Below are positions 10,706 through 18,961 of a stretch of DNA of 64,000 bases, in pieces. Each line of letters opens with the position of its first letter. The first letter of the stretch is position 1. Source of the DNA: Agrobacterium vitis (GTDB taxonomy: Bacteria; Pseudomonadota; Alphaproteobacteria; Rhizobiales; Rhizobiaceae); contig NZ_JACXXJ020000005.1 of NCBI RefSeq assembly GCF_014926405.1, forward strand, positions 997,001-1,061,000, given 5' to 3'. The translations under genes and the position numbers were made by a program. The notes under the pieces are model-generated. The model was given only the letters and a program-made list of their open reading frames with translations, made no database searches and was not told the DNA's origin.

Positions 10706-10883
10706 CCATCCACCTATTGAGCGCGGCTTCCGCGCTATCGTCTTTTTCGGGCTTGATCGCAAAGCGGCGAGGGGAAAACTCGATTTCCCCTGTCGGATGC
10801 ATGATGACACGCACGTCATGCATCGCTGCCGCCGCAGCAGCATCGGCGATTTCTGATTTTGTGTAAGTGCGGGCTCTGCTCAT
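10677..10883 (-). CDS. Small phage protein upstream of integrase
   Basis: The 68-residue protein begins MSRARTYTKSEIADAAAAAA and has a short helical segment and a strand segment (VRVIMHPTGEIEFSPRRF). Small proteins of this kind, with a conserved RxxTxxEI start and a strand ending in a charged tail, commonly precede integrase in rhizobial prophages and may act in excision, but I cannot name a family. It overlaps the integrase start by 29 bases and is overlapped by the preceding gene. Confidence 0.65.
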   Translation of the reverse strand: MSRARTYTKSEIADAAAAAAMHDVRVIMHPTGEIEFSPRRFAIKPEKDDSAEAALNRWMDGRQTGGNS

Positions 10884-11170
10884 TGAGGTTCGTCCACATT
10901 GTTTCCACAGGCTGGCTCTGGCCCGCTGCGGATGGTTTTCGGTCGTGGTCCCATAGTTTCAGCATTCATCAGGTACGCCGCCAGGTTCGTCCCAGCGTGA
11001 CAGACACCGGCAACGGTGATTTCACCGTTGGTGATGGTGAAACTGGCGTGGCACTTATAGGTGACGACTGCCCAGGCCTTGGCGGTGTCAATATCCAGCA
11101 TGATGCGGTCGGCGCCGCAGCATGGGCGGCGGGTGGTGGATTGGAGTTTGTAGGTGCGGGCGGTGGTCAT
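10880..11170 (-). CDS. Hypothetical phage protein with Cys residues
   Basis: The 96-residue protein begins MTTARTYKLQSTTRRPCCGA and has four cysteines, two adjacent, which could bind metal. No family is recognised. The start at 11170 is chosen because ATG overlaps the stop of the preceding gene in the ATGA manner seen through the whole left arm. Confidence 0.6.
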   Translation of the reverse strand: MTTARTYKLQSTTRRPCCGADRIMLDIDTAKAWAVVTYKCHASFTITNGEITVAGVCHAGTNLAAYLMNAETMGPRPKTIRSGPEPACGNNVDEPQ

Positions 11171-11571
11171 GGTGCGCCCTCTGCCGCTTCCTCGGCCATG
11201 ATATCGCGGCCTGTCCGTAGTTCTTCGATCTGGATAAGCATGGCTTCGGCGCGTTCGACGACATCCGGGCGGTTGTTTGCCTTGCCCCACGCTATTTCCA
11301 AGCGCTTTGTGTGTTCGACCGGGCCATATTTATCAGTGAGAACGGCACCAGCTGATATCGCGGCTGCCTTCTTTGAGAGCGCGATATCGAAATGGACCCA
11401 CGATGCGTTGCGGTGCTTGCCGAAAGACAGGATTTTGTGGCCCTGTATCCATTTGCGCTGGACACCGATTTTGTCCACCATGGCAAGCAGCTCTTCATCG
11501 GTGTCTGCCCACAGGTGGCACATCACCATATTGCCGAACTTATGGCGAACGTCGTCAACATAGACGGTCAC
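11167..11571 (-). CDS. DUF4031 domain protein
   Basis: The 134-residue protein starts VTVYVDDVRHKFGNMVMCHL and continues with DTDEELLAMVDKIGV and HFDIALSKKAAAISAGAV, which are the conserved blocks of DUF4031, a short family found in phages and bacteria, with no known function. The start is GTG 11571: GGGAGG lies upstream and the codon overlaps the thyX stop. The C-terminal 50 residues are helical and phage-specific. Confidence 0.75.
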   Translation of the reverse strand: MTVYVDDVRHKFGNMVMCHLWADTDEELLAMVDKIGVQRKWIQGHKILSFGKHRNASWVHFDIALSKKAAAISAGAVLTDKYGPVEHTKRLEIAWGKANNRPDVVERAEAMLIQIEELRTGRDIMAEEAAEGAP

Positions 11572-12266
11572 CGGCTTTCCTCCCAAGCTGCTACGCAGGC
11601 CGGAGCGATGGTTTTGGCGATATCGCGCATTGCTTCAGCATAGACACGGATCTCATATTGAGCATGCGGATCGACGCGCAGATCCAGAAACCCAAGCAGA
11701 TTGCGCAGGTCGACCTTAGCAAACATATGGCTGTAGGTATTGACCGGCAGCACAGATCTGGCGAGTTCGCGCGGCCATCCTTTGGCAAGCAAGTTTCGAT
11801 AAAGCTCAAAAGCTTTTTCGCAGTGTTCGCGCATCAGGTGGGTTTCGAAACGTCGATCCGACAGGATATTGTCGGCTTCGGTGTATTCCTCAGGGTCGCT
11901 GATATCACGGGCCTGTTTGCTGCTCGCCGATTGAACCCCAATCAAGTGTGGTTCCGGAACATAGAACTCCTCAGGCAACTCGCGGTATCGAGCCGACAAT
12001 TCGTTGAATGACCATGTGCGATGACGATGCCACTGCCGGAACACGAAGATCGGAGCTTTGACTTCGAACTGGAATTCTACGGCTTCGAATGGACTGGTAT
12101 GCCGGTTTTTCCAGAGATATCGGATCAGCCGGATATCGGACCCTTCATCCGTTCCGGCCCGCCACGCCGCATCATAAGAGACGCGAGCCGCGCGAACGAC
12201 AGATAAATCGCTGCCCATATGGTCAACGTGGCGGACAAAGCCATGATCGAGAAGATCGATTTTCAT
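11568..12266 (-). CDS. thyX: Flavin-dependent thymidylate synthase ThyX
   Basis: ThyX makes dTMP from dUMP using FAD, NADPH and methylene-tetrahydrofolate. The 232-residue protein carries the signature RHRTWSFNELSARY (the family pattern RHRxxSxNExSxRY) at about residues 80-93, with family helices after it and RSVLPVNTYSHMFAKVDLRN in the active-site lobe. Phages use it to increase thymidine supply during replication. It lies in an overlapping cluster of left-arm genes, upstream of the DUF4031 gene. Confidence 0.95.
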   Translation of the reverse strand: MKIDLLDHGFVRHVDHMGSDLSVVRAARVSYDAAWRAGTDEGSDIRLIRYLWKNRHTSPFEAVEFQFEVKAPIFVFRQWHRHRTWSFNELSARYRELPEEFYVPEPHLIGVQSASSKQARDISDPEEYTEADNILSDRRFETHLMREHCEKAFELYRNLLAKGWPRELARSVLPVNTYSHMFAKVDLRNLLGFLDLRVDPHAQYEIRVYAEAMRDIAKTIAPACVAAWEESR

Positions 12267-12502
12267 GCTGGGTTCCTCTTTAAGAAATCATCAAGATAGG
12301 CCGCGTACCAAGCGGATTTTGCGTAGTCCTGCGCGCCATCCTTCTTGTTGGCGCGCGCTTGATATTTGATGATGTTGAATTTTAGAGCCCCTATAAACTC
12401 CTCGCGCGAGAGCCATGCTTTGAGGACTTTGATCACCTCATAGGGATCGGCGGCGCTACCATAGTGAGCGGGATGATCGACGGTTTGTGCATTCTCATGC
12501 AT
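12263..12502 (-). CDS. DUF3310 family phage protein
   Basis: This 79-residue protein has the complete DUF3310 pattern: DHPAHYG, YEVIKVLKAWLSREEFIGAL, KFNIIKYQARANKKDGAQDY and AWYAAYLDDF. The family is common in tailed phages next to nucleotide-metabolism genes and is sometimes annotated as a nucleotide-kinase-like protein, but the activity is not established. ATG 12502 follows GGAGGG. It overlaps thyX by four bases, which suggests translational coupling. Confidence 0.85.
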   Translation of the reverse strand: MHENAQTVDHPAHYGSAADPYEVIKVLKAWLSREEFIGALKFNIIKYQARANKKDGAQDYAKSAWYAAYLDDFLKRNPA

Positions 12503-13148
12503 CGGCGTTACCCTCCATTGCAGATGTGGGTTTGCCAAAGTCCTTCAGCGCAAAATCGCGGACAGTTTGCTTTCCGAGATCGAAGGCGGTGAGGAGCCAT
12601 TGCGGTTCCGGGTGCCACTCGGTCGAGCCAAACCAGATATTCTTGGGCAGGATGGTGCGCTCTGATGTTTCGCCGCGATAGTTGGTGTAGGTGAGAGTGA
12701 CTGGATTGGCGCGCTCATGGTCATAGGCCCGATAGCCAATGACTTTGGCCTGTTGCAGATCCATTAGGATTGCGCAATGTCCATCAATCTCCCGGACGGA
12801 ATACGGCTGATCACTGTTGAGGAATTCGGTAAAGCCCGCATCGTCGTTATGATAGGTAATTGGCCCCTGCGCTGGCGCTGTGGCGAAGCTGGCAGGGACC
12901 ATATCTGCGGGAATTTCCCCATTAATGGCCCTACGCGCCGCATCGCCATAATGACCACTACCGCCACAACATGGGCAAGCGCTCCATCCGGGGATTTTGT
13001 CATCAGGCCCTCGCCAAACCGCCACCGTCTGCGGCTGGGCGGCAATGGCGGCTTGAATAGCCATGCGAATAACGTCATCGGGGATACCGGGACGAGACCT
13101 GGAAAGGACGCTGTCGGCGGCATCAACCATTTTGTCTGTGATTTCCAT
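12495..13148 (-). CDS. Hypothetical phage protein with CPCCGGSG knuckle
   Basis: The 217-residue protein shows two parts. The first 70 residues contain a helical start and CPCCGGSGHYG, a small zinc-knuckle-like site. The second (about 130-217) runs VTLTYTNYRGETSERTILPK, then NIWFGSTEWHPEPQWLLTAF and DLGKQTVRDFALKDF. This second block recurs in many phage proteins, where it is fused to variable N-terminal parts, and resembles a WYL-like beta module. No function is established. Confidence 0.65.
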   Translation of the reverse strand: MEITDKMVDAADSVLSRSRPGIPDDVIRMAIQAAIAAQPQTVAVWRGPDDKIPGWSACPCCGGSGHYGDAARRAINGEIPADMVPASFATAPAQGPITYHNDDAGFTEFLNSDQPYSVREIDGHCAILMDLQQAKVIGYRAYDHERANPVTLTYTNYRGETSERTILPKNIWFGSTEWHPEPQWLLTAFDLGKQTVRDFALKDFGKPTSAMEGNADA

Positions 13149-13161
13149 GATCTCTCTCCAA

Positions 13162-14262
13162 TCACACCCGCATCGGCATCAGCACGATGAGGTTTTCTTC
13201 GTGGTCGCCATCGGCCCGCAGGATGGCGGGGCTGCCGGCGGTTTCCATGGCGAGGGTGAGCGGGCCGTCGCCGAGGTGGGTCAGGGCGTCGAGGACATAT
13301 TTGCCGTTGAAACCGGCTTCGATTTCCAGCGGGCCTTCGACCGGAATGGTTTCCTCGGCCGATCCGGCGTCGGGGTTGTTGACGGATAGCTGCAACTGGC
13401 CATCCGAAAACTTGAACTTGACGGCCCGGCCTTTCTCGCTGGAAATGACGATGACGCGCTCGACGGCGGGCCTGATGGCCTTGGCCTCAAACTCAGCCTT
13501 CGCCGCGCCCGCCTGCGGAATGACGCGGGTATAATCCGGGAAAGTGCCGTCGATCAGCTTTGAGACGATCCGCAGGCCGGGCATGGTGATAGAGATTCGG
13601 CTATCCGTCGCCTCCAGCGTCACGTCGCCATCGGGCAGGTGTGCCAGCAACGCAGTAACCAGCTTGCGCGGCAGGATAATGCGATCAGGGGCAACGCCCT
13701 CGATGCGAAGCCAGCGCTTGGCCAGGCGGTGGCCGTCCGTCGCCACCAGCAAGGCCCCATCGGCGCCTGGCTCAATAAACACACCATTCAGATAATAGCG
13801 GGTCTCTTCCGTGGAAATGGCGAAGGCGACGGAGGTGAGTGCGGCTTTCAGCCCCGACCCGGAGGCGGTGCAACGGGTGGGGTTATCGGCGGTAAAATCC
13901 GGCATGATCGGCAGATCGTCCAGCGGCAGCACCTGAAGCTGAAACTTCGACCGGCCAGACGAGACGATGGCTTGCGTCTTGTCCGCGTCCAGCTTGATCT
14001 TCACCTGCACGCCATCCGGCAGCTTGCCAACGATATCGTCCAGCAGCTTGGCCGCGATCGTGAACGGGTGGAAATCCATATCAAGATCGGCCGCGAGATC
14101 GACGGTGCCTTCAATGTCGAGGTCCGTCATGCGCAGTTGCAGGCCGGACGGTCCGCGCTCAAAGCCGACATTGGACAGAATCGGGATGGTGTTGCGGGTC
14201 TCGACAATGCTCTTGCGGATCTTCAACGCGGCGGCGAGGGCGGATTTGCTGGCGGTGATCAT
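13162..14262 (-). CDS. dnaN: Phage-encoded DNA polymerase III beta sliding clamp
   Basis: The 366-residue product has the three repeated clamp domains of DnaN: ALKIRKSIVETRNTIPILSN at the start, RYYLNGVFIE followed by LVATDGHRLAKR in the second domain, and GTFPDYTRVIP plus LMPMRV at the end. As a ring dimer it would hold the polymerase on DNA and act as a docking site. Bacteria have a chromosomal copy, so a near full-length phage copy is notable; it probably recruits or redirects the host polymerase. ATG 14262 overlaps the preceding stop. Confidence 0.93.
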   Translation of the reverse strand: MITASKSALAAALKIRKSIVETRNTIPILSNVGFERGPSGLQLRMTDLDIEGTVDLAADLDMDFHPFTIAAKLLDDIVGKLPDGVQVKIKLDADKTQAIVSSGRSKFQLQVLPLDDLPIMPDFTADNPTRCTASGSGLKAALTSVAFAISTEETRYYLNGVFIEPGADGALLVATDGHRLAKRWLRIEGVAPDRIILPRKLVTALLAHLPDGDVTLEATDSRISITMPGLRIVSKLIDGTFPDYTRVIPQAGAAKAEFEAKAIRPAVERVIVISSEKGRAVKFKFSDGQLQLSVNNPDAGSAEETIPVEGPLEIEAGFNGKYVLDALTHLGDGPLTLAMETAGSPAILRADGDHEENLIVLMPMRV

Positions 14263-15059
14263 GATGTGACCCTGTCGATATTGGATTTGATGACGCGGAA
14301 CGTGTAGGCAGCGACCCATGGGTTCGGCCACATGCTCGGGTCATCGCCGTATTTTTTGGGGAACTTGTTCAAGGTGTGGAAATAGTTGAGGAAAGCGCCG
14401 CCCGCTGTCGATAGGCAATGATCGATATCCAACACCTTGCCGCTATCGATCGGCCCCCAATCCATTGACCAGCCGATGTCTTCCAAGGCATCGCCGCGGC
14501 ATTCCAGCCGGTAGGTCGCGCCTTCTGCAATGGCATCGGCATCCGTGATATCTTGCATCCGCATAATGCGGACATCGGTGACAATAAGTGTCAGGCGGGA
14601 TGCCCAGCGTGGCATGAACATGCCTGACACCCAACGGATCGTACCCGGCTCTATCAGCCCATCGGCAGCGAAAATGCAGTAGTCGCTATCGCGCAGCTTC
14701 GCGGGAATGTCCTTGAGGCGTGAGCCGCAACCGCTCCATTCGACATAGGTGGCGACATTGTCATTCCACGACGGATCGTCCGATGGTGGATCGGGGATGA
14801 AGGCTTCCTTGACCCAGAGGCGATCGCCGATGGAATACCGAATGTTCTTTTGTGCCCAAGCGTCTGGCGGATTAGGTTTGTTGCTGACAATTGAGAGGCC
14901 AGGGCCGATAGGCCATTCTACATCCCCCTCCCGCAGAATAGGATGACGATAAGGAATGGCGACCGGCTGTGCCTTGGCGGCTCGTCTGGTCTGGGTTTTC
15001 CGCCCGTCCAGCATTGCGCGCACCATCGGGCCGCTGAAAGGGATTGGTTTATCGGCCAT
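14259..15059 (-). CDS. ASCH-superfamily-like phage protein
   Basis: The protein begins ADKPIPFSGPMVRAMLDGRK followed by TQTRR, and later has YSIGDRLWVKEAF. The GxKxxTxR and GDxLxVxE patterns are those of ASCH/PUA-like phage proteins that bind RNA or modified nucleotides; phage members are poorly known. It is about 266 residues, longer than a single ASCH domain, with a C-terminal extension conserved among phage homologues (GAFLNYFHTLN). The adjoining gene encodes a second ASCH protein. Confidence 0.65.
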   Translation of the reverse strand: MADKPIPFSGPMVRAMLDGRKTQTRRAAKAQPVAIPYRHPILREGDVEWPIGPGLSIVSNKPNPPDAWAQKNIRYSIGDRLWVKEAFIPDPPSDDPSWNDNVATYVEWSGCGSRLKDIPAKLRDSDYCIFAADGLIEPGTIRWVSGMFMPRWASRLTLIVTDVRIMRMQDITDADAIAEGATYRLECRGDALEDIGWSMDWGPIDSGKVLDIDHCLSTAGGAFLNYFHTLNKFPKKYGDDPSMWPNPWVAAYTFRVIKSNIDRVTS

Positions 15060-15492
15060 CACGCACCCGCCTTTCCAGCGTCATGAGGTTCTTGCGCCAC
15101 TCGAAGAAGCCGAGCGCGCCTTTGACAGGGATGAATTTGACGGGCTGCACCTTGCGAAGGACAAAGCCGAATGTTCCAAAAAACCACGGGCTAGAAGACT
15201 GATCGACGCAGTCAACGATCTCGGCTGTCGCGACAATGCCGCCGCGCTGCATTTCGTTGATATCCGGGAAAACATTGCCCTGCGGGAAAGGATGGATAAG
15301 GCTGATCTCATGAATGGTTGCGACGCAATCCTCATATTCGGCGCGCGTCATGCCTTTGGCGGCATGGATGCAGACCGGCCCGCGAAACTTGGTCGGCCAG
15401 TCGCGGTTTTCAATATCTTTGCCGAGATTGACGATGCACCACGCCCATGGCTGGCGAATCGACAGGGCGAATTTTGGGAGGGTGTCCATCAT
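15049..15492 (-). CDS. ASCH domain protein
   Basis: The 147-residue protein has the canonical ASCH start, ALSIRQPWAWCIVNLGKDIE then NRDWPTKFRGPVCIHAAKG, followed by GGIVATAEIVDC and WFFGTFGFVL. ASCH domains share a PUA-like barrel; characterised relatives bind RNA or hydrolyse acetylated cytidine. Its place beside another ASCH-type gene and a cluster of nucleotide genes suggests handling of modified nucleotides, which is inference. Confidence 0.85.
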   Translation of the reverse strand: MMDTLPKFALSIRQPWAWCIVNLGKDIENRDWPTKFRGPVCIHAAKGMTRAEYEDCVATIHEISLIHPFPQGNVFPDINEMQRGGIVATAEIVDCVDQSSSPWFFGTFGFVLRKVQPVKFIPVKGALGFFEWRKNLMTLERRVRDGR

Positions 15493-15493
15493 C

Positions 15494-15754
15494 TCAGCCT
15501 TTCAGCTTGTCGGCGGCGAGTTCGCCGGCCGTGGTCAGGGTCAAGGGGTTTTTGTTGCCCCGCTCCAGCACCAGCCCGTGGTTGATCAGGGCCTTGATGG
15601 TGGCTTCGGTGACGGGGATGTTTCCCACTCGCCAGTGACGCCGCGCGTGAACATTGAAGCGATAGAATCGGATGGCCAGCAGGGCTTCCCGCTGGGCTGG
15701 CGTCAGGGTCGCATTCGGATCGGTCACGGCGGGGTTGCTGGCGAGTGGGGTCAT
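15494..15754 (-). CDS. Small winged-helix-like phage protein
   Basis: The 86-residue protein has LTPAQREALLAIRFYR, a helix pair and TEATIKALINHGLVLERG followed by a TLTTAGELAA strand-helix end. That order resembles a winged helix-turn-helix, so DNA binding is possible. No family is named. It lies between the ASCH gene and the DUF2303 gene with only a few bases on either side. Confidence 0.6.
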   Translation of the reverse strand: MTPLASNPAVTDPNATLTPAQREALLAIRFYRFNVHARRHWRVGNIPVTEATIKALINHGLVLERGNKNPLTLTTAGELAADKLKG

Positions 15755-15758
15755 GGTG

Positions 15759-16703
15759 TTAGACCGTCACTTCCGGCTTGCCTTCATAGGCAGGCAGGGC
15801 CGTCTCTTTTTTGGCGCTGTCCAGATCGGCACGCACCTGGTCGGTAATGTGGGTGTCCGGCCGGTAGAGGTGGAAGCTCCAGACCACGGCCCCATTCTTG
15901 ACGCGGTAGCGCAGGCGCACCGGAATGCGGGCCTTGGTGCCCATGAAGAACGGCGCAATGGAAAGAATGAACAGGCCAGGCACGGAAATCTTGGCGCCGG
16001 TTGCGTCCCTATGCACTTCCTCGAAAGTGATCTGGCCTTCACCGCTTTGCAGGGTGACGTTGTTCTTGACGCTGCTTTCAACATTGACCTGCAAACCGCG
16101 CGACAGAGTAACCAACTCGTTCGGATAGGCGGTTTTCAGGCTGAACACGTCCAGGTATTCGTCAACTTCCTCCTGCGTCGGCGCGGCCAGATCGGGGATA
16201 TGATCTTCGATCCACTGTGCAAAATCCGTCTGGTTCATGGGCTGACCGTTTTGAGCGACCCATGCCTGCCATTCTTCCGACAACGGGAATGGATATTTGA
16301 TCCGGTGCTTGCAATTGTCGGCTTCGCCGCCGCTTACCGCCTGATGGTAATCGATCACGGCGGTGATGCTGGGTTTCTGCCAGTCGGTTTCGGCGAAAAT
16401 CACGCTGTCGCTGGTCTTGTGGCGATTGACCAGACTGATGAAGCTTTCCAGCGTTTTGACTTCCGCTGTGCCGAGTTTGGCGCGGGGCTTTTCACGGTAT
16501 TCCTCCAGCAGCGGCTTGACGGAAGTCGCCTTGCCGGACTTGCGGTCGATCAAGACCGGGATCTGGGATGGCAAGCCGTGAATGGTTTCCGGCAGTTCAA
16601 CGCGCGCCAGAGTGGTGCCGGCGTCGTCGGCCATCTCGCGGATGGCGCTGATATCGAGGGTCAGCGGTTGCAGGCTGCCGACGAGGGTGTCAATTTCTGT
16701 CAT
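15759..16703 (-). CDS. DUF2303 family protein (YfdQ-like)
   Basis: The 314-residue protein fits DUF2303: LESFISLVNRHKTSDSVIFA near the N-terminal third, then ITAVIDYHQA, and a C-terminal half with SVPGLFILSIAPFFMGTKAR followed by IPVRLRYRVKNG. This family is typical of prophage early regions next to SSB and recombination genes, and its role is unknown. ATG 16703 is preferred over 16709 because AAGGAG lies seven bases upstream of it. Confidence 0.8.
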   Translation of the reverse strand: MTEIDTLVGSLQPLTLDISAIREMADDAGTTLARVELPETIHGLPSQIPVLIDRKSGKATSVKPLLEEYREKPRAKLGTAEVKTLESFISLVNRHKTSDSVIFAETDWQKPSITAVIDYHQAVSGGEADNCKHRIKYPFPLSEEWQAWVAQNGQPMNQTDFAQWIEDHIPDLAAPTQEEVDEYLDVFSLKTAYPNELVTLSRGLQVNVESSVKNNVTLQSGEGQITFEEVHRDATGAKISVPGLFILSIAPFFMGTKARIPVRLRYRVKNGAVVWSFHLYRPDTHITDQVRADLDSAKKETALPAYEGKPEVTV

Positions 16704-16761
16704 GGTCATGCTCCTTGGGGTTTAAAGGCTGTGAAACTTTGAAAGCGAAGAGGTGAAGGGG

Positions 16762-17106
16762 TCAGTTCTGGCGTGTGCTTTCGATGACGCGCGGGCCGCC
16801 GAACATGTCGCGCTGGCTGGGATGCTCGGTGGAAAGCGCACCTTCATCTGTTGCCCAGAAGACATCGCCCCGGCGCTGCACCTTCGGCGTCTTTGTCTTG
16901 ATCTCGTTGCTGACGTTGACCATGTCGTTGTGCATTTCGAACTTCATGATCAGGCTGACTTCGCCCTTGAATTTCGTCTTCGGGCTTTCCTGCGAGAGAT
17001 CGTGCAGAATGGTGATGACCTCTTTCAGCGTGCGCGACAGGTCGGTGTTCAACTCCCCCTGCTCGAGCACGCCCAGCAACACGCTGGCTTCATTTATGAC
17101 TTTCAT
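16762..17106 (-). CDS. Hypothetical phage early protein
   Basis: The 114-residue protein has a helical N-terminal half (VLLGVLEQGELNTDLSRTLK) and a beta-rich part (GEVSLIMKFEMHNDMVNVSN) followed by a charged tail. It occupies the usual place between ssb and the DUF2303 gene, so a role in early DNA metabolism is likely, but the family has no known function. A good AAAGGA site precedes the ATG. Confidence 0.65.
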   Translation of the reverse strand: MKVINEASVLLGVLEQGELNTDLSRTLKEVITILHDLSQESPKTKFKGEVSLIMKFEMHNDMVNVSNEIKTKTPKVQRRGDVFWATDEGALSTEHPSQRDMFGGPRVIESTRQN

Positions 17107-17136
17107 CGGATTGGTCCTTTCGGGGTTGGGAAGGCG

Positions 17137-17613
17137 CTAAAACGGGATGTCGTCATCCATATCGCCGCGGAAATCGCGCCCAGCAGGCGCAGCGCGGCTG
17201 CCGGTGTCGCGGCTTTGGCCGTAATCATCCGGGCTATCGGCGGCGGGCGGGCGGTTGGAAGAGTTGCTGCCCAGCATGGTCAGGGTGGCGTTGAAACCGT
17301 TCAGCACGATCTCGGTGCTGTAGCGGTCGTTGCCGCTCTGGTCCTGCCATTTGCGGGTTTGCAGCTTGCCTTCGATGTAGACGTGAGCGCCCTTTTTCAG
17401 GTACTGCTCGGCAACCTTGCAGAGACCTTCGGTGAAAATCACCACGCTGTGCCACTCGGTCTTTTCCTTGCGGTCACCGGATGTGCGGTCGCGCCAGGTC
17501 TCGGATGTGGCAACCCGCAGATTGGCAATCGGCTTGCCGTCCTGGGTACGGCGGATCTCCGGATCGGCGCCGAGGTAGCCGATGAGAATGACTTTGTTGA
17601 CGGAACCGGCCAT
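17137..17613 (-). CDS. ssb: Single-stranded DNA-binding protein
   Basis: SSB coats single-stranded DNA during replication and recombination. The OB fold covers residues about 1-110 ([56 protein letters not shown]), followed by a flexible Gly/Ser/Pro-rich linker and the acidic tip MDDDIPF that docks partner proteins. At 158 residues it is of normal length. It is one of several replication proteins in the left arm. Confidence 0.95.
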   Translation of the reverse strand: MAGSVNKVILIGYLGADPEIRRTQDGKPIANLRVATSETWRDRTSGDRKEKTEWHSVVIFTEGLCKVAEQYLKKGAHVYIEGKLQTRKWQDQSGNDRYSTEIVLNGFNATLTMLGSNSSNRPPAADSPDDYGQSRDTGSRAAPAGRDFRGDMDDDIPF

Positions 17614-18698
17614 TATGCAGCCCTCCCAACGGGAAAGCCGTTATGCTCGACGCCATCCAGCATGCGACCGGCGGCTTTCTTGCCGAGGCGGTGCATGATC
17701 GTGACGGGGAATGTTCCTTCATCGCGAGCGCGCATGAAGTCGCCACCGATCTTCAACTGCCGACCAGTTCTATCAAGGCAGATGCCGCCGTTGATCCATG
17801 TGCTGGCTTTGTTGACCCACTGATCGAATGTGGTGAACTGACGAAATACGGGCTCTTCATCAGTTGTCCGATAAGCAGCGGTGTGCCACTCGCCCCATTG
17901 CTTGAACAGGAATGGCACGCCCGCCGCTGCGCATTGGTCGCGGAGGGATATTACCCAATCGGGATGCATGGGCCGGGCGTTGCGCCCGCTTTCGCCTCCG
18001 GCAACAACCCAATCGAGCCATGGGTTTACGACTACAGGTCCAATAAGCGGCTCTGCACTCATCCAATGGATAGCGGCTGGGGTCTCCAGCAGGATGGTAA
18101 TGCGCTGATCGGCGCGCGCCTGATCTTCAACGGATACGCCAAGCCAGACGTTCGGAAGTGGAAATACCGGCTGTGTGCGATTGTAGAGCGCCCGCATGTC
18201 GTCCGAGGCGTGCGGATGGATCGCGGCATGCGCCTCTGAAACGGAAACTGGCCATTTCCCGGCTGGAACGGATTTATACCAGCGATCTCGCAATATCTCT
18301 GGATCAACCGAAAGATAGCCCCGCATCCGTTCGGGGCGCTTGGTCAGCACCTGAAAGGTATGGTGTGGCGCCAGCGCCATGACGGCAAAGACCTGATCAA
18401 TCCATTCGTCCGGCACACCTTCGGCAAACAGATCGCCGTGGGCGCAGACAAAGATCATGCGTGGACGCTTCCATTTCAGCGGCTCGGTCAGCCATTGTGC
18501 GTTGAAACGAACCTCTCCGGTCCACACCGGTCCGGCCTTGCTGTCCTTTGTCAGGCCCGCACGGCTGGGATGGTGCTGCAAGCGCGTGCCTGCCAGCTTC
18601 ATGGCGTAGCAATTGGTGCAGCCGGGTGAGACGATGGAACACCCGGTGATCGGGTTCCATGTGGCGTCGGTCCATTCGATCTTGGTGTTATCGGCCAT
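17613..18698 (-). CDS. DUF5131 (phage Gp37/Gp68-type) family protein
   Basis: The 361-residue protein starts [20 protein letters not shown] and continues [15 protein letters not shown], giving Cys spaced C-x6-C-x2-C, then [46 protein letters not shown] and [20 protein letters not shown]. These blocks define DUF5131, whose barrel and cysteine cluster resemble radical-SAM enzymes. The reaction is unknown; a role in nucleotide or DNA modification would fit the neighbours. ATG 18698 overlaps the stop of the preceding gene. Confidence 0.88.
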   Translation of the reverse strand: MADNTKIEWTDATWNPITGCSIVSPGCTNCYAMKLAGTRLQHHPSRAGLTKDSKAGPVWTGEVRFNAQWLTEPLKWKRPRMIFVCAHGDLFAEGVPDEWIDQVFAVMALAPHHTFQVLTKRPERMRGYLSVDPEILRDRWYKSVPAGKWPVSVSEAHAAIHPHASDDMRALYNRTQPVFPLPNVWLGVSVEDQARADQRITILLETPAAIHWMSAEPLIGPVVVNPWLDWVVAGGESGRNARPMHPDWVISLRDQCAAAGVPFLFKQWGEWHTAAYRTTDEEPVFRQFTTFDQWVNKASTWINGGICLDRTGRQLKIGGDFMRARDEGTFPVTIMHRLGKKAAGRMLDGVEHNGFPVGRAA

Positions 18699-18943
18699 CA
18701 CTCACCTGCCTTTTCATTCGCGGCATGGTCGCGATGCAGCCGGAGCGTAACGGCGGTGATGTTCTCCGCGACAGCCGCAATCTTCTCGGCCGCTTCTTCA
18801 ATGCTGCTTGTGTTGCCGAAGATCAAAACCGCCAGAATGCCGCCCAGTGCCATCACTGCGGCTTCTGGGTTCTCATCCTCGATAAACTCTCCGATATCGT
18901 CCGCGAGCCGGGTGGCATTAGCGCGAATTTCAGGATCTTCCAT
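18698..18943 (-). CDS. Small helical phage protein
   Basis: The 81-residue protein is mostly helical with one moderately hydrophobic stretch (AAVMALGGILAVLIFGNTSS) that could be a single membrane helix or a buried helix. GGAGGAG lies upstream of the ATG. I recognise no family. It is coupled by overlap to the DUF5131 gene. Confidence 0.55.
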   Translation of the reverse strand: MEDPEIRANATRLADDIGEFIEDENPEAAVMALGGILAVLIFGNTSSIEEAAEKIAAVAENITAVTLRLHRDHAANEKAGE

Positions 18944-18961
18944 TGTAAAATCTCCTCCAGT

